From: Rickettsiales bacterium
GTDB taxonomy: Bacteria; Pseudomonadota; Alphaproteobacteria; Rickettsiales; UBA3002
Reading direction: 5' to 3'
Assembly: GCA_947441895.1 (NCBI GenBank)
Contig: CANEUT010000033.1
Location: 1 to 13,046 of the forward strand
Length of the DNA stretch: 13,046 nt
Below, in pieces: positions 1 through 7,708 of this stretch. Made by a program: the position numbers and the translations under genes. Position 1 is the first letter of the stretch; every line of letters begins with the position of its first letter. The notes beneath the pieces are model-generated. The model saw nothing but the letters and a program-made list of their open reading frames with translations, had not been told where the DNA came from and ran no database searches.

Positions 1-1115
1 ATGGTGACAATTTTTTTGCTGGTGGTACCGCGCACAATGGAATCATCGACCAGAATAACGCGCTTACCTTTCAAGATGGCGCTGTTGGCATTGTGTTTGA
101 GTTTTACGCCCAGGTGACGAACCGATTCCGACGGTTCAATAAAGGTGCGACCCACGTAATGATTGCGAATAATGCCAAGCTCAAACGGCAGGCCCGAAGC
201 CTCGGCATAGCCAATGGCACCGGGTACGCCCGAATCAGGTACTGGCACCACCATATCGGCTTCCACAGGGTTCTCGCGGGCCAGTTCAGCGCCGATGGCT
301 TTGCGCACGCCATAGACATTGCGATATTCCATTACACTATCGGGGCGGGCGAAATAGACATACTCAAAAATGCAAAAACGATGCGGCGTTTTGGCGAAGG
401 GGAAGAAACTTTTGAGGCCGGTTTTATTAATGACAACCATTTCGCCAGCGGCAATATCGCGCTCATAATGGGCACCAATAATATCAAGCGCGCAGGTTTC
501 TGACGCCAGTATATAGGCATCACCCAAGCGGCCCAGCACCAGCGGACGCACGCCATGCGGGTCGCGCACGCCAATCACCGCATCGGGTGTTAGCATGACC
601 AGTGAATAAGCACCTTCGACGCGCTTAAGGGCTTCGACGATACGGTCTTCCACTGTAGTGGCGGATGACAGGGCGACCAGATGCACAATGACTTCGGTGT
701 CGGATGTTGAGGCAAAAATAGAACCACGGGCAATCAGCTCGTGGCGTAGGGCCATGGCGTTGGTTAGGTTGCCGTTATGGGCCAGCGCAAAGCCACCGAG
801 CGAGAGGTCGGCATGAAAGGGTTGCACGTTGCGCAACAAGGTTTCGCCGGTGGTGGAATAGCGGTTATGGCCAATGGCATTGCTGCCACGCAATTTGCTA
901 ATCACGTCATGCGAACTAAAATGATCACCCACTAAACCCAGCGCGCGGTCGGCAAAAAATTTGCCGTCATCACAGCTGACAATGCCCGCTGCTTCCTGAC
1001 CGCGATGCTGCAACGCGTGTAAGCCAAGTGCCGTATGTGCCGCCGCATCGGGCGTGCCGTAGATACCGAAAACGCCACATTCATCATTGAATTTATCGAA
1101 CATCATTTCGCTCAT
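1..1115 (-). CDS. purF: Amidophosphoribosyltransferase, 3' end cut by window edge
   Basis: PurF makes 5-phosphoribosylamine from PRPP and glutamine, the first committed step of purine synthesis, in the cytoplasm. About 371 codons are visible and the gene runs off the left edge. The start reads MSEMMFDKFNDE followed by CGVFGIYG. The Cys at residue 13 is the expected N-terminal nucleophile of the glutaminase domain after removal of a propeptide, as in the Bacillus-type enzymes. Further on come the glutaminase motifs HNRYSTTG and AHNGNLTN, then CIFEYVYFARPDS, whose Cys matches a ligand of the iron-sulfur cluster in that class. Close to the edge is the PRPP-binding motif VILVDDSIVRGTT. The start codon overlaps the 3' end of cvpA by about 23 bases, so the two are probably translationally coupled. 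Alternative in-frame ATGs at 1106 and 1103 would shorten the propeptide only. The product is certain; the exact start is less so. Confidence 0.95.
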   Translation of the reverse strand, partial: MSEMMFDKFNDECGVFGIYGTPDAAAHTALGLHALQHRGQEAAGIVSCDDGKFFADRALGLVGDHFSSHDVISKLRGSNAIGHNRYSTTGETLLRNVQPFHADLSLGGFALAHNGNLTNAMALRHELIARGSIFASTSDTEVIVHLVALSSATTVEDRIVEALKRVEGAYSLVMLTPDAVIGVRDPHGVRPLVLGRLGDAYILASETCALDIIGAHYERDIAAGEMVVINKTGLKSFFPFAKTPHRFCIFEYVYFARPDSVMEYRNVYGVRKAIGAELARENPVEADMVVPVPDSGVPGAIGYAEASGLPFELGIIRNHYVGRTFIEPSESVRHLGVKLKHNANSAILKGKRVILVDDSIVRGTTSKKIVT

Positions 1116-1737
1116 TTTCTTCGCGCATTTGTTTTTGCAGTTCTTCAAGCGAGGGTAGTGATTCCTCAGCTGTTGAACCGCTGTTTTCAGTGGTGGATGG
1201 CAGTTGAAGTGGGGTTATTTCCGGATTCTTTTTCATCAGCTCATTCAAATAATCCGGTGCAATGGCGGCAACGCCACGGGCCACTTTTGCCACATAAGGC
1301 CGCGATGCCGATTCTTTCACCCAATCGGGGTAATCTTTTTCGGGCGTGACGAGGGAGAAAATAAAATAACCAATGGCCACCAGCAAAATGCCGCGGGCCA
1401 CGCCAAAAAGAAGTCCGGCAAAATTATCAAGGAAACCAATTTCGGAACTGGATTTAAAAAATTTGATGATGAAACCACTGAGGATAGAAAACGCCAGCAG
1501 CGACATGAGGAAGACGCCGGTGGCGGCAAGACCGCTGGCAGCCGCGGCATTTTTCAGCTGAGGTTCAAGCCCTGCACCCACTTTGGGGAACAAATAAAGG
1601 GTGAGCAAGGCGGCGCCCAGCCATGCACCCAGCGACAAAATTTCGCGCACAAATCCACGATAGAAAGATAGCAAACCCGAGAGGCCGATAATCACCAGCA
1701 CAATGAGATCAAAGATGTTGAGCGATGTTTGGACCAT
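1093..1737 (-). CDS. cvpA: CvpA family inner-membrane protein
   Basis: This 214-residue protein belongs to the CvpA family, named for colicin V production in E. coli and often found next to purF. Its biochemical role is not settled; links to envelope homeostasis have been proposed. Hydrophobic segments at roughly residues 8-27, 33-50, 70-92 and 106-128 predict four membrane spans. The family's conserved N-terminal pattern is visible: FDLIVLVIIGLSGLLSFYRG, then FVREILSLGAWL. The tail from about residue 135 is polar and ends in a charged, glutamate-rich stretch likely to lie in the cytoplasm. It sits 27 bases after radA and overlaps the start of purF, so the three genes probably form one transcript. 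No strong ribosome-binding sequence precedes the ATG at 1737, which fits coupling to radA. Length and context are normal for the family. Confidence 0.9.
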   Translation of the reverse strand: MVQTSLNIFDLIVLVIIGLSGLLSFYRGFVREILSLGAWLGAALLTLYLFPKVGAGLEPQLKNAAAASGLAATGVFLMSLLAFSILSGFIIKFFKSSSEIGFLDNFAGLLFGVARGILLVAIGYFIFSLVTPEKDYPDWVKESASRPYVAKVARGVAAIAPDYLNELMKKNPEITPLQLPSTTENSGSTAEESLPSLEELQKQMREENERNDVR

Positions 1738-1764
1738 GATGTTTTAAGACGTTAGGGTGAATGA

Positions 1765-3216
1765 TTATGATTCCTCTAGCATGAAGCGCACCAGCCCGTC
1801 TACATGGGCGACGCGCTCCACGCGGTGGAGGGCGATATTTTTTTCCGGCGAGGAGCTGGGAATGATTGCCTGGGTGAACCCAAGCGCTTGTGATTCTTTC
1901 AGCCGTGTATCGGTACGACTAACGGCGCGGATTTCGCCCGTGAGGCCAATTTCGCCGAAACTGACAATGCTGGTGGCAATGGGTTTATCCATCAGCGCGG
2001 AAAGCAAGGCCATGCTGACGGCAACATCGGCGGCCGGCTCATTAATTTTCAGGCCGCCGGCAACGTTCAGGAACACTTCTTTATCGGCAAAGCGCATGCC
2101 AGCGCGGGTTTCCAAAACGGCCAGAATCATCGACAGGCGGGCGCTGTCATAGCCCACGGTGGCGCGGCGCGGCGTGGCCATGGATGAGGGCGAGACAAGC
2201 GCCTGAATTTCAGCCAGCAGGGGGCGCGTGCCCTCCATGCCCGCAAACACCGCGGCGCCGCTGACGGGGTTGTCGCGCGCATGCAGAAATAATGCGCTGG
2301 GGTTGCTTACCTGTTCCAGCCCCACATCGCTCATGGCGAAAACGCCGATTTCATCGGTGGCACCGAAGCGGTTTTTGGTAGCGCGCAAAATGCGATAATA
2401 TTGCCCGCGGTCGCCCTCGAAATAGAGCACTGTATCGACCATATGTTCCAGCACACGGGGTCCGGCGATTTGACCGTCTTTGGTTACATGGCCGACAAGA
2501 ATAAGGCTGAAGCCGCGCTTTTTTGCGGCGCGGATGAGCTCGTGGCTGCTGGCGCGCACCTGCGCCACCGTGCCGGGCGCGGAATCGAGCGAATCGATAA
2601 ATACGGTCTGAATGGAATCAACAATCACCACTTCCGGCGCATCCACCGTGTCGATACTGGCCAGAATTTCGCGTACTGAGGTGGCTACCGCCAGCTTCAG
2701 GGGTGATTTTTCAATGCCCAGACGCTGGCTGCGTAATTGAATTTGGGCGAGCGATTCTTCGCCTGAAAGATAGAGCACATTTTTTGCTGATGGGGGATAA
2801 GTATCCCCCAAACCCCCTCGCTGCGCTATTGCTTGCGGCTCGCCATGGGAGGCTACGCGCTCAAAACTAATACCGCTTGCCATTGCTGCTGCCGCTTGCA
2901 GCAACAGGGTCGATTTACCAATACCGGGGTCACCACCCAGCAAAATGGCGGAACCTTCCACCAGCCCGCCGCCCAGCACACGGTCCAGCTCGGCAATGCC
3001 GGTAGTGGCGCGGGTGTGGCCAGGCACGGCATCGGCCAGGGTGGAAATTTCTAACCCTTTGCTTTTTCCTGGCTTTAAACCTTTTGGGGTACGGGTAACG
3101 GTCTCTTCAACAATGGTGTTCCATTCGTTACAGGCGTCGCACTTTCCGGCCCATTTATGCGATACCGCACCGCAGGCCTGGCAGACATATTGACTGTTTA
3201 TTTTGGCGACGGTCAT
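1765..3216 (-). CDS. radA: DNA repair protein RadA (Sms), with in-frame insert
   Basis: RadA is a RecA-like ATPase that helps process branched recombination intermediates. With the start at 3216 it has 483 residues. An N-terminal C4 zinc finger uses C12, C15, C26 and C29. The Walker A motif GDPGIGKST is at 95-103, the RadA-specific KNRFG motif at 281-285, and a Lon-protease-like domain fills the C-terminal third. The reading frame is open for another 25 codons upstream, but the family starts just before the zinc finger. The ATG at 3216 (MTVAKINSQYVCQACG) fits, with an AAGG sequence about 11 bases upstream. Between the helix after Walker A and the strand NVLYLSGEES lies an extra segment at about residues 117-145 that is absent from typical RadA. 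It is encoded by a palindromic repeat (2789-2859) related to one in alr. The insert keeps frame and all core motifs are intact, so the protein is probably functional. Confidence 0.95.
   Translation of the reverse strand: MTVAKINSQYVCQACGAVSHKWAGKCDACNEWNTIVEETVTRTPKGLKPGKSKGLEISTLADAVPGHTRATTGIAELDRVLGGGLVEGSAILLGGDPGIGKSTLLLQAAAAMASGISFERVASHGEPQAIAQRGGLGDTYPPSAKNVLYLSGEESLAQIQLRSQRLGIEKSPLKLAVATSVREILASIDTVDAPEVVIVDSIQTVFIDSLDSAPGTVAQVRASSHELIRAAKKRGFSLILVGHVTKDGQIAGPRVLEHMVDTVLYFEGDRGQYYRILRATKNRFGATDEIGVFAMSDVGLEQVSNPSALFLHARDNPVSGAAVFAGMEGTRPLLAEIQALVSPSSMATPRRATVGYDSARLSMILAVLETRAGMRFADKEVFLNVAGGLKINEPAADVAVSMALLSALMDKPIATSIVSFGEIGLTGEIRAVSRTDTRLKESQALGFTQAIIPSSSPEKNIALHRVERVAHVDGLVRFMLEES
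2789..2859 (-). repeat. Protein-coding palindromic element inside radA (copy 1)
   Basis: This 71-base element lies in frame inside radA and adds residues 120-143 (RVASHGEP, then QAIAQR, GGLG, DTY, PPS). It contains a perfect 9-base inverted repeat TGGGGGATA / TATCCCCCA at 2791-2810 with a two-base loop. Read on the minus strand it begins CGCGTAGCCTCCCATGG, continues CGAGCCG, and later has GGGGGTTTGGGGG and CCCCCATC. All these blocks recur in the same order and frame in alr at 8115-8173. The radA copy has 9 and 3 extra bases relative to the alr copy, both multiples of three. It behaves like Rickettsia palindromic elements, but I cannot match it to a named family. Confidence 0.85.
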
Positions 3217-3273
3217 AATTTGGTAACCTTTTGCCTGTAAAACCATTAAGATGCAATCAGAACCGAAGAGTTT
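3217..3273. promoter_or_regulatory. 57-bp divergent spacer between radA and the deaminase-like gene
   Basis: The two start codons face away from each other across 57 bases, so the spacer must hold the start signals of the plus-strand gene and part of those of radA. A GAAGAG sequence at 3265-3270 could be a weak ribosome-binding site for the ATG at 3274, although the spacing is short. I see no convincing -35/-10 pair. Divergent placement makes shared regulation possible, but the sequence does not show it. Confidence 0.35.
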
Positions 3274-5943
3274 ATGACAGAACAAAAGCAAGACCCAACC
3301 ACCACTGAAACAACCCTTGATGTTGCAGGGCAGTACCCGCTGCGTGTGGTGAAAGGGCCCGATGGCAAGCCACAGCTTGAAGTGGATTTAACCCGGGCGA
3401 ATCGCTCCTATTTCCGCGAGCACCTGCAGGAATTGCTGCAGCTTGAGGTGGGTGGCACTCTTATCAAACCACTTGAAAAGAAAAAAGAAGCGATCGATGG
3501 TCGCAAGCTTCATTTTACTCTGCCTGCCGATATAAAAGACGGCGCGGCGATGATGCTGCGCACATCGTATGCAGTGGGCGATAAAGGTTTCTCTCAACCG
3601 GTGAGCAGTGTTGTGTATCAGGGCGAAACGCTCGCTGCTGGCCCTAAACACCCTGAATATCAGATGAGTATCTCGGAAACGCGGGCGCTTGGACGCAGCC
3701 TACGCCGTGATGCCGATCTATCACGTGATGTGCTGCATAAAATTCCTTATGATCGTAAAGCACGCGTTGGTTTTGATGCCAGCAAACACGCCCCCATCAC
3801 CGATGTGCACACCCACTCATCAGCACAAGTGTCAGGCGTGTCGCTGGTCAAGGCGGCGATTGACGAAGACCTCAAAGAACCTGAGGCCAAGGCAAAGATT
3901 AATGGTGTAGAGAAATCTTTCAAAGGCATCTGTTATCCGGTGGAACTGCTGAAGCAGTTGGGTGTCTATGATCCGAGCCAACCAACAGAACCCATGCTAT
4001 CGCGCGAGTTTAACCCCGGTAAAGACGATGGGTTGGCCTGCGAGCAAAAAGATGTGCAGTGCGATGGTGTGCGGGCCAAAGATCTGACAGAAGAGCAGCG
4101 TGATGCCATTATTGCCAAAATGGATATCGCGGCCGATACCACCATGAGCTTCAGCGATTTTGATCGCAAAATGTATCGCTTCCGCAACCCGTTTGTAAAA
4201 CACCCGGCGCTCACCAAGCCTATTTTGCGCAGCATTGCGGCTGATTATGCGGCGCATGGCATCAAATATGCCGAGCTTTCCACCGGCTCGATGATGGACC
4301 CCGCCTGGTTTAAAGAAATGGCTGAGGTGGTGAAGGAAATTGAAGATGCGGGGGGGCCAAAACTGCGCTTCCTCATTGGCATTCCGCGCAATGCTAGCCC
4401 GGTGCAAACCTTCATCACGCTCGAAAAAATCAAGCATCTTGCGCGTCATCCCTATATTGTGGGGGCTGATTTGCTTGGGTATGAATCGAACAGCACCAGT
4501 GAATTTGGCTGGGCCTTGGCGCATTTGGCCGATTGGGCACGCGCCAGCGAAGGCAGCGAACTGAAGCCCAGTGAAGGTTGGGACTTTAAGCGCGATTTTA
4601 TCATCCGCGTGCATGCGGGGGAAACCGCCAAGAACCAAGATAACGTTCGCCACGCCATTAACATCGCCGCCGAATATGGGGTGCGGGTGCGTATTGGCCA
4701 TGGGTTGCACGCCGCGATTGATGCGAAGAGCGAGAAAAGTTTGCAGGCCATTACCCAGCACATGGATGAAAAAGGGCTTAGCAATCCCGATCAGTTCGCC
4801 ACCGAACGCTGCATGGATTCAAACCAAGTGTACCGGACCAAAATGCTGGTGCATAACCAGCCCGATTTTCTGACTGTGCAAGCGCGTGGGAAACATGGAA
4901 CGCCCAACGGGGATAAGAAATTTGTACCGCGCTTCCTTAGCAGCGATGGAGGCGGTGCCTTGCAAACCAGCCCCGTGCAGCTTGCCTATTCAGCCTTGGC
5001 TTCGGGCATGAAGCTGAGTGAATTAGCCGAAATCAGGCAGTTTGAACAAGGCTATATTGATCGACAAGACCAGCGTGAAAAGCTGAAGACCAAAGCGTTT
5101 GAGAGTCATTATGGTAACGGTGCGCAAGGACGCACTGCCTTTTTAGATGAATATAAAAAGAAGGTCGATGCGATTCCCCGCGATACCAACGAACTTTTGC
5201 ATTATTTGCCCCCCGTTTTTGATGGCAAAAAACCCATTCTCATCGGCGGTGCTTCGGGCAGCAGCTGGGATAAAATGGACAAAATAGACCGTGTGCATGT
5301 GGTGCGCGCCATGGAAATGCTGGTGAGGGTCTGTGATCCGAAGAAAACCTATTTCGTGCTGGGTCGCGTGCAAAGCGAAGGCGTAAGTAAAGCACTTGAT
5401 ATTGCCGTGAAGCACTGGAATAGTAAGCATCCGGAACAGAAATTCGCTGTGTTGGGAAGGCTCGCGGGCGCGGGTAAAGAACCGACGAGCGATTTGGCGG
5501 ATACGGTGAATTGGCTACAGGATATTCCCGAAGGACGTGATTATGTGCCAGCATCGATGCTGAACTTTATTTCGAAACATCATGGGCGCGCCATCTGCTT
5601 TAATGGCAGCGATTTTACTGCGGAAATGGCCTATGGCGGCGATGACCATGGCATTCCGCATGCACGGCATGAGCCTTTAAAAAGCCCTGGAAAAATGGGT
5701 GAAGTAGCGGAAACCAACGAAACACACTCGCAGTTTCGTGATCTGGATGGGTTCGTGGATCATGTTTTTAAAGCCGCGGGTGACCATCACTTCTTCCGCA
5801 AGGAAGCCGATAAAAAAGACATCATGCGCGAGGGCGTTGATTTGGAAGCGGTAAAAGCAGAGGTGTTAAAGCTGAGACTTTCTTCTGAAGAAGTCGGTTC
5901 GCAAGGACCATCAGGTGGTGGAGGATTGCCCGGAAAACGCTGA
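3274..5943 (+). CDS. Large adenosine-deaminase-like protein with C-terminal Rossmann (SLOG-like) domain
   Basis: I do not recognise this 889-residue protein as a named family. Residues 1 to about 170 are of unknown type, mixed and soluble, with no signal peptide. Residues about 171-600 carry the adenosine/AMP deaminase metal-site signature in order: VHTHSS with H179 and H181, VHAGE with H447 and E450, RIGHG with H476, CMDSN at 513-517 (compare CPxSN in deaminases), and FLSSDGGG with D558. In known deaminases these bind zinc and activate water, and a second Asp follows the D558 equivalent to hold the purine ring; here that position is G559. Residues about 645-840 look like a separate Rossmann-type domain: PILIGGASGSS (654-664), YFVLGRVQSEG, FAVLGRLAG, and FNGSDFTAEMAYGG (776-789). 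This resembles SLOG/LOG nucleotide-processing domains. The C-terminus is a short glycine-rich tail. The ATG at 3274 is the first possible start after an upstream in-frame stop. It is the only plus-strand gene within the block and ends 3 bases from the mlaF stop. Deaminase relationship is likely; substrate is unknown; the SLOG assignment is tentative. Confidence 0.7.
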   Translation: MTEQKQDPTTTETTLDVAGQYPLRVVKGPDGKPQLEVDLTRANRSYFREHLQELLQLEVGGTLIKPLEKKKEAIDGRKLHFTLPADIKDGAAMMLRTSYAVGDKGFSQPVSSVVYQGETLAAGPKHPEYQMSISETRALGRSLRRDADLSRDVLHKIPYDRKARVGFDASKHAPITDVHTHSSAQVSGVSLVKAAIDEDLKEPEAKAKINGVEKSFKGICYPVELLKQLGVYDPSQPTEPMLSREFNPGKDDGLACEQKDVQCDGVRAKDLTEEQRDAIIAKMDIAADTTMSFSDFDRKMYRFRNPFVKHPALTKPILRSIAADYAAHGIKYAELSTGSMMDPAWFKEMAEVVKEIEDAGGPKLRFLIGIPRNASPVQTFITLEKIKHLARHPYIVGADLLGYESNSTSEFGWALAHLADWARASEGSELKPSEGWDFKRDFIIRVHAGETAKNQDNVRHAINIAAEYGVRVRIGHGLHAAIDAKSEKSLQAITQHMDEKGLSNPDQFATERCMDSNQVYRTKMLVHNQPDFLTVQARGKHGTPNGDKKFVPRFLSSDGGGALQTSPVQLAYSALASGMKLSELAEIRQFEQGYIDRQDQREKLKTKAFESHYGNGAQGRTAFLDEYKKKVDAIPRDTNELLHYLPPVFDGKKPILIGGASGSSWDKMDKIDRVHVVRAMEMLVRVCDPKKTYFVLGRVQSEGVSKALDIAVKHWNSKHPEQKFAVLGRLAGAGKEPTSDLADTVNWLQDIPEGRDYVPASMLNFISKHHGRAICFNGSDFTAEMAYGGDDHGIPHARHEPLKSPGKMGEVAETNETHSQFRDLDGFVDHVFKAAGDHHFFRKEADKKDIMREGVDLEAVKAEVLKLRLSSEEVGSQGPSGGGGLPGKR

Positions 5944-5946
5944 TGC

Positions 5947-6723
5947 TCAGGCGCTTTTGCGGCCTTCTACCTGAATGGGACCCTCGCCCCGGCCATGCAC
6001 AAACTGGTCCACATAGGGGTTGCCAGAGTTGTCGATGTCTTTCACGGACCCATCCCAGATAATTTTGCCCTGATAGATCATGGCGACGCGGGAGGCAATT
6101 TTGCGCACGCTGCTCATATCATGCGTAATGGTGACGGCGGTGCTGCCCAGTTTCTTTACGCATGACTGAATTAAATCATTGATGACGTCGGACATGATGG
6201 GGTCGAGGCCGGTGGTGGGCTCGTCGAAGAAAATGATTTCCGGCTTGGTGGCAATGGCACGGGCAAGCCCCACGCGTTTTGCCATGCCGCCAGAAAGTTC
6301 TGATGGCATAAGGTCTGCCACCATGGCCTGTAAGCCAACCGAGGCGAGTGTTTCCACCGCTAGTTCTTTTGCTTGTTTGGGGGTCAGTTTCTGGCCGCGT
6401 TGATCCGCCCCAAAGGTAATATTTTTCCACACCGGCAGTGAATCAAACAGGGCGCCGCCTTGGAACAACATGCCAAATTTGCGCAGCATGGGTTCGCGCT
6501 CACGGAAGTTGAAATGGGTGACATCGACCCCATCCACTTCGATGGTTCCGCTATCGGGTTTAATGAGGCCGAGGACGCTTTTGATCGTAACCGATTTGCC
6601 TGAACCCGAGCCGCCAATGATAACAAGCGATTCGCCCGCCGCTACTTCCAAATTCACGCCGTCGAGCACGACTTTTTTGCCGAAGCGTTTGTGAACATTG
6701 GTGAGTTTAATTTTTGCGGTCAT
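5947..6723 (-). CDS. mlaF: MlaF-type phospholipid transport ATP-binding protein
   Basis: This 258-residue ABC ATPase powers the Mla system, which moves phospholipids between the outer and inner membranes to keep the outer membrane asymmetric. Visible motifs are Walker A GGSGSGKS (37-44), the Q-loop at FQGGALFDSLPV, the signature LSGGM (143-147) followed by AKRVGLARA, Walker B IIFFDEPTTGLDP with catalytic E168, and the switch His in THDMSS (H201). The GALFDSLPVW and LSGGMAKRV patterns are typical of the MlaF/Ttg2A branch. It lies downstream of mlaE in the same direction. The ATG at 6723 has an AGGGG ribosome-binding sequence about 8 bases upstream, directly after the end of a long hairpin repeat. 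The substrate-binding mlaD gene, usually linked to mlaEF, is not in this window. The stop is 3 bases from the end of the convergent plus-strand gene. Confidence 0.92.
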   Translation of the reverse strand: MTAKIKLTNVHKRFGKKVVLDGVNLEVAAGESLVIIGGSGSGKSVTIKSVLGLIKPDSGTIEVDGVDVTHFNFREREPMLRKFGMLFQGGALFDSLPVWKNITFGADQRGQKLTPKQAKELAVETLASVGLQAMVADLMPSELSGGMAKRVGLARAIATKPEIIFFDEPTTGLDPIMSDVINDLIQSCVKKLGSTAVTITHDMSSVRKIASRVAMIYQGKIIWDGSVKDIDNSGNPYVDQFVHGRGEGPIQVEGRKSA

Positions 6724-6734
6724 GCGTTTGCCCC

Positions 6735-6803
6735 TGTCATTCTGAGCGTAGCGAAGAATCTGGAGGAGGTGGCCTGAGATCCTTCGCTGCGCTCAGGATG
6801 ACA
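6735..6803. repeat. Long intergenic inverted repeat between mlaE and mlaF
   Basis: Two 27-base arms at 6735-6761 and 6777-6803 are inverted copies with three differences, all transitions that would leave G-U pairs in RNA. The outer ends read TGTCATTCTGAGCG and, on the other side, CGCTCAGGATGACA. The 15-base loop is GGAGGAGGTGGCCTG. Elements starting GTCATTCTGAGC are, to my knowledge, common intergenic repeats in many bacterial genomes. In the mlaEF mRNA this would form a stable stem-loop ending 11 bases before the mlaF start codon. Confidence 0.85.
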
Positions 6804-6812
6804 AAAAGATGG

Positions 6813-6837
6813 ATTGCCGTGCTGCGCTCGCAATGAC
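6813..6837. repeat. Second, half-size palindromic repeat after mlaE
   Basis: The segment ATTGCCGTGCTGCGCTCGCA followed by ATGAC resembles one arm of the widespread intergenic repeat family beginning GTCATTGCGAGC. It has small arms ATTGC (6813-6817) and GCAAT (6830-6834) of its own. A matching second arm is not present nearby, so this is probably a degraded or half copy lying beside the larger repeat. Confidence 0.6.
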
Positions 6838-6859
6838 GTGCTGGAATAGACGAAAATCA

Positions 6860-7654
6860 TCATGCGTTGAACAAAAATTGGGTGAGAATATAGTTGGCGA
6901 GCAGAATGAGAATGGATGCCGACACCACGCCGTTGGTGGTTGCCTTGCCCACGCCCTGTGCGCCGCCTTTGCTGTGATAACCATGATAACAGCCCATGAG
7001 GGCCACAATAAAACCAAACACCGCGGCTTTTTTAAGCCCACCCAGCACATCGTGCCATGCCAGGAAATTCCAAGTGTTGTTGATGTAGGGCATGGGAGCA
7101 AAGCCAAGCACTTTCACGCTGACCTGATAGCCGCCGAAAATGCCGATAATATCACCCACAAACACCAGCACCGGCAGCATGAGGGTGGCCACCAGCACCC
7201 GTGGGAACAGTAAATATTTAAACGGGCTGGTGGACAAGGTGGTGAGGGCATCAATCTGTTCCGTCACGCGCATGGTGCCAATTTCAGCCGCAAAAGCCGC
7301 GCCAATGCGACCCGCCACCATGAGGCCGGCCATCACCGGTCCCAGCTCGCGCGTGATGGCGAGCGCGACGATAATGGGAATAGAATTTTCGGCACCAAAA
7401 TCTTTAAAACCTGAATAGGATTGCAAGGCCAGCGCCGCGCCAGTGAATAAGGTGGTGAGGCCAATGACGGGCAGCGAGTAATAGCCGATCTCAATCATCA
7501 TGCGGCCAATTTGGCGCGGATAATAGGGCGGGCGGAAGCCTTCGCTGAGAATATGGTAGGTGAAAATGCCCACCCGACCAATGGAGGCCAGAAATAGCAT
7601 GAGCACGTGGCCAATGGCGGCGAGGGGATTATGTTTGAGAAGAAACTCGGTCAT
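6860..7654 (-). CDS. mlaE: MlaE-type phospholipid transport permease
   Basis: This 264-residue integral membrane protein is the permease partner of MlaF. Family features are visible: a hydrophobic N-terminus, the stretch ALQSYSGFKDFGAENSIPII, the highly conserved TRELGPVMAGLMVAGRIGAAFAAEIGTMRVTEQIDAL, and PFKYLLFPRVLVATLMLPVL, followed by further membrane segments and GGAQGVGKATTNGVVSA near the end. The conserved glutamates in the ELGP and AEIGTM motifs are present. Five to six membrane spans are expected. It follows alr by 54 bases and precedes mlaF in the same direction, so the pair forms an operon whose spacer has been invaded by palindromic repeats. Its length is normal for the family. 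No strong ribosome-binding site is visible before the ATG at 7654. Confidence 0.92.
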   Translation of the reverse strand: MTEFLLKHNPLAAIGHVLMLFLASIGRVGIFTYHILSEGFRPPYYPRQIGRMMIEIGYYSLPVIGLTTLFTGAALALQSYSGFKDFGAENSIPIIVALAITRELGPVMAGLMVAGRIGAAFAAEIGTMRVTEQIDALTTLSTSPFKYLLFPRVLVATLMLPVLVFVGDIIGIFGGYQVSVKVLGFAPMPYINNTWNFLAWHDVLGGLKKAAVFGFIVALMGCYHGYHSKGGAQGVGKATTNGVVSASILILLANYILTQFLFNA

Positions 7655-7708
7655 GAAAGTTGCATAGCAGTTATTTGAGCAGAGTCCAGAGGCACGTGGG
7701 AGTGGTTA

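Noticed and set aside
3217..3291. Longer RadA frame starting at 3291
   Set aside because: The 25 extra residues have no counterpart in the family, overlap the start of the plus-strand gene, and the ATG at 3216 sits right before the zinc finger with a ribosome-binding-like sequence.
3997..4761. 254-codon open frame on the minus strand opposite the deaminase-like gene
   Set aside because: It mirrors the codon pattern of the plus-strand gene, which has clear family motifs; the antisense frame has none.
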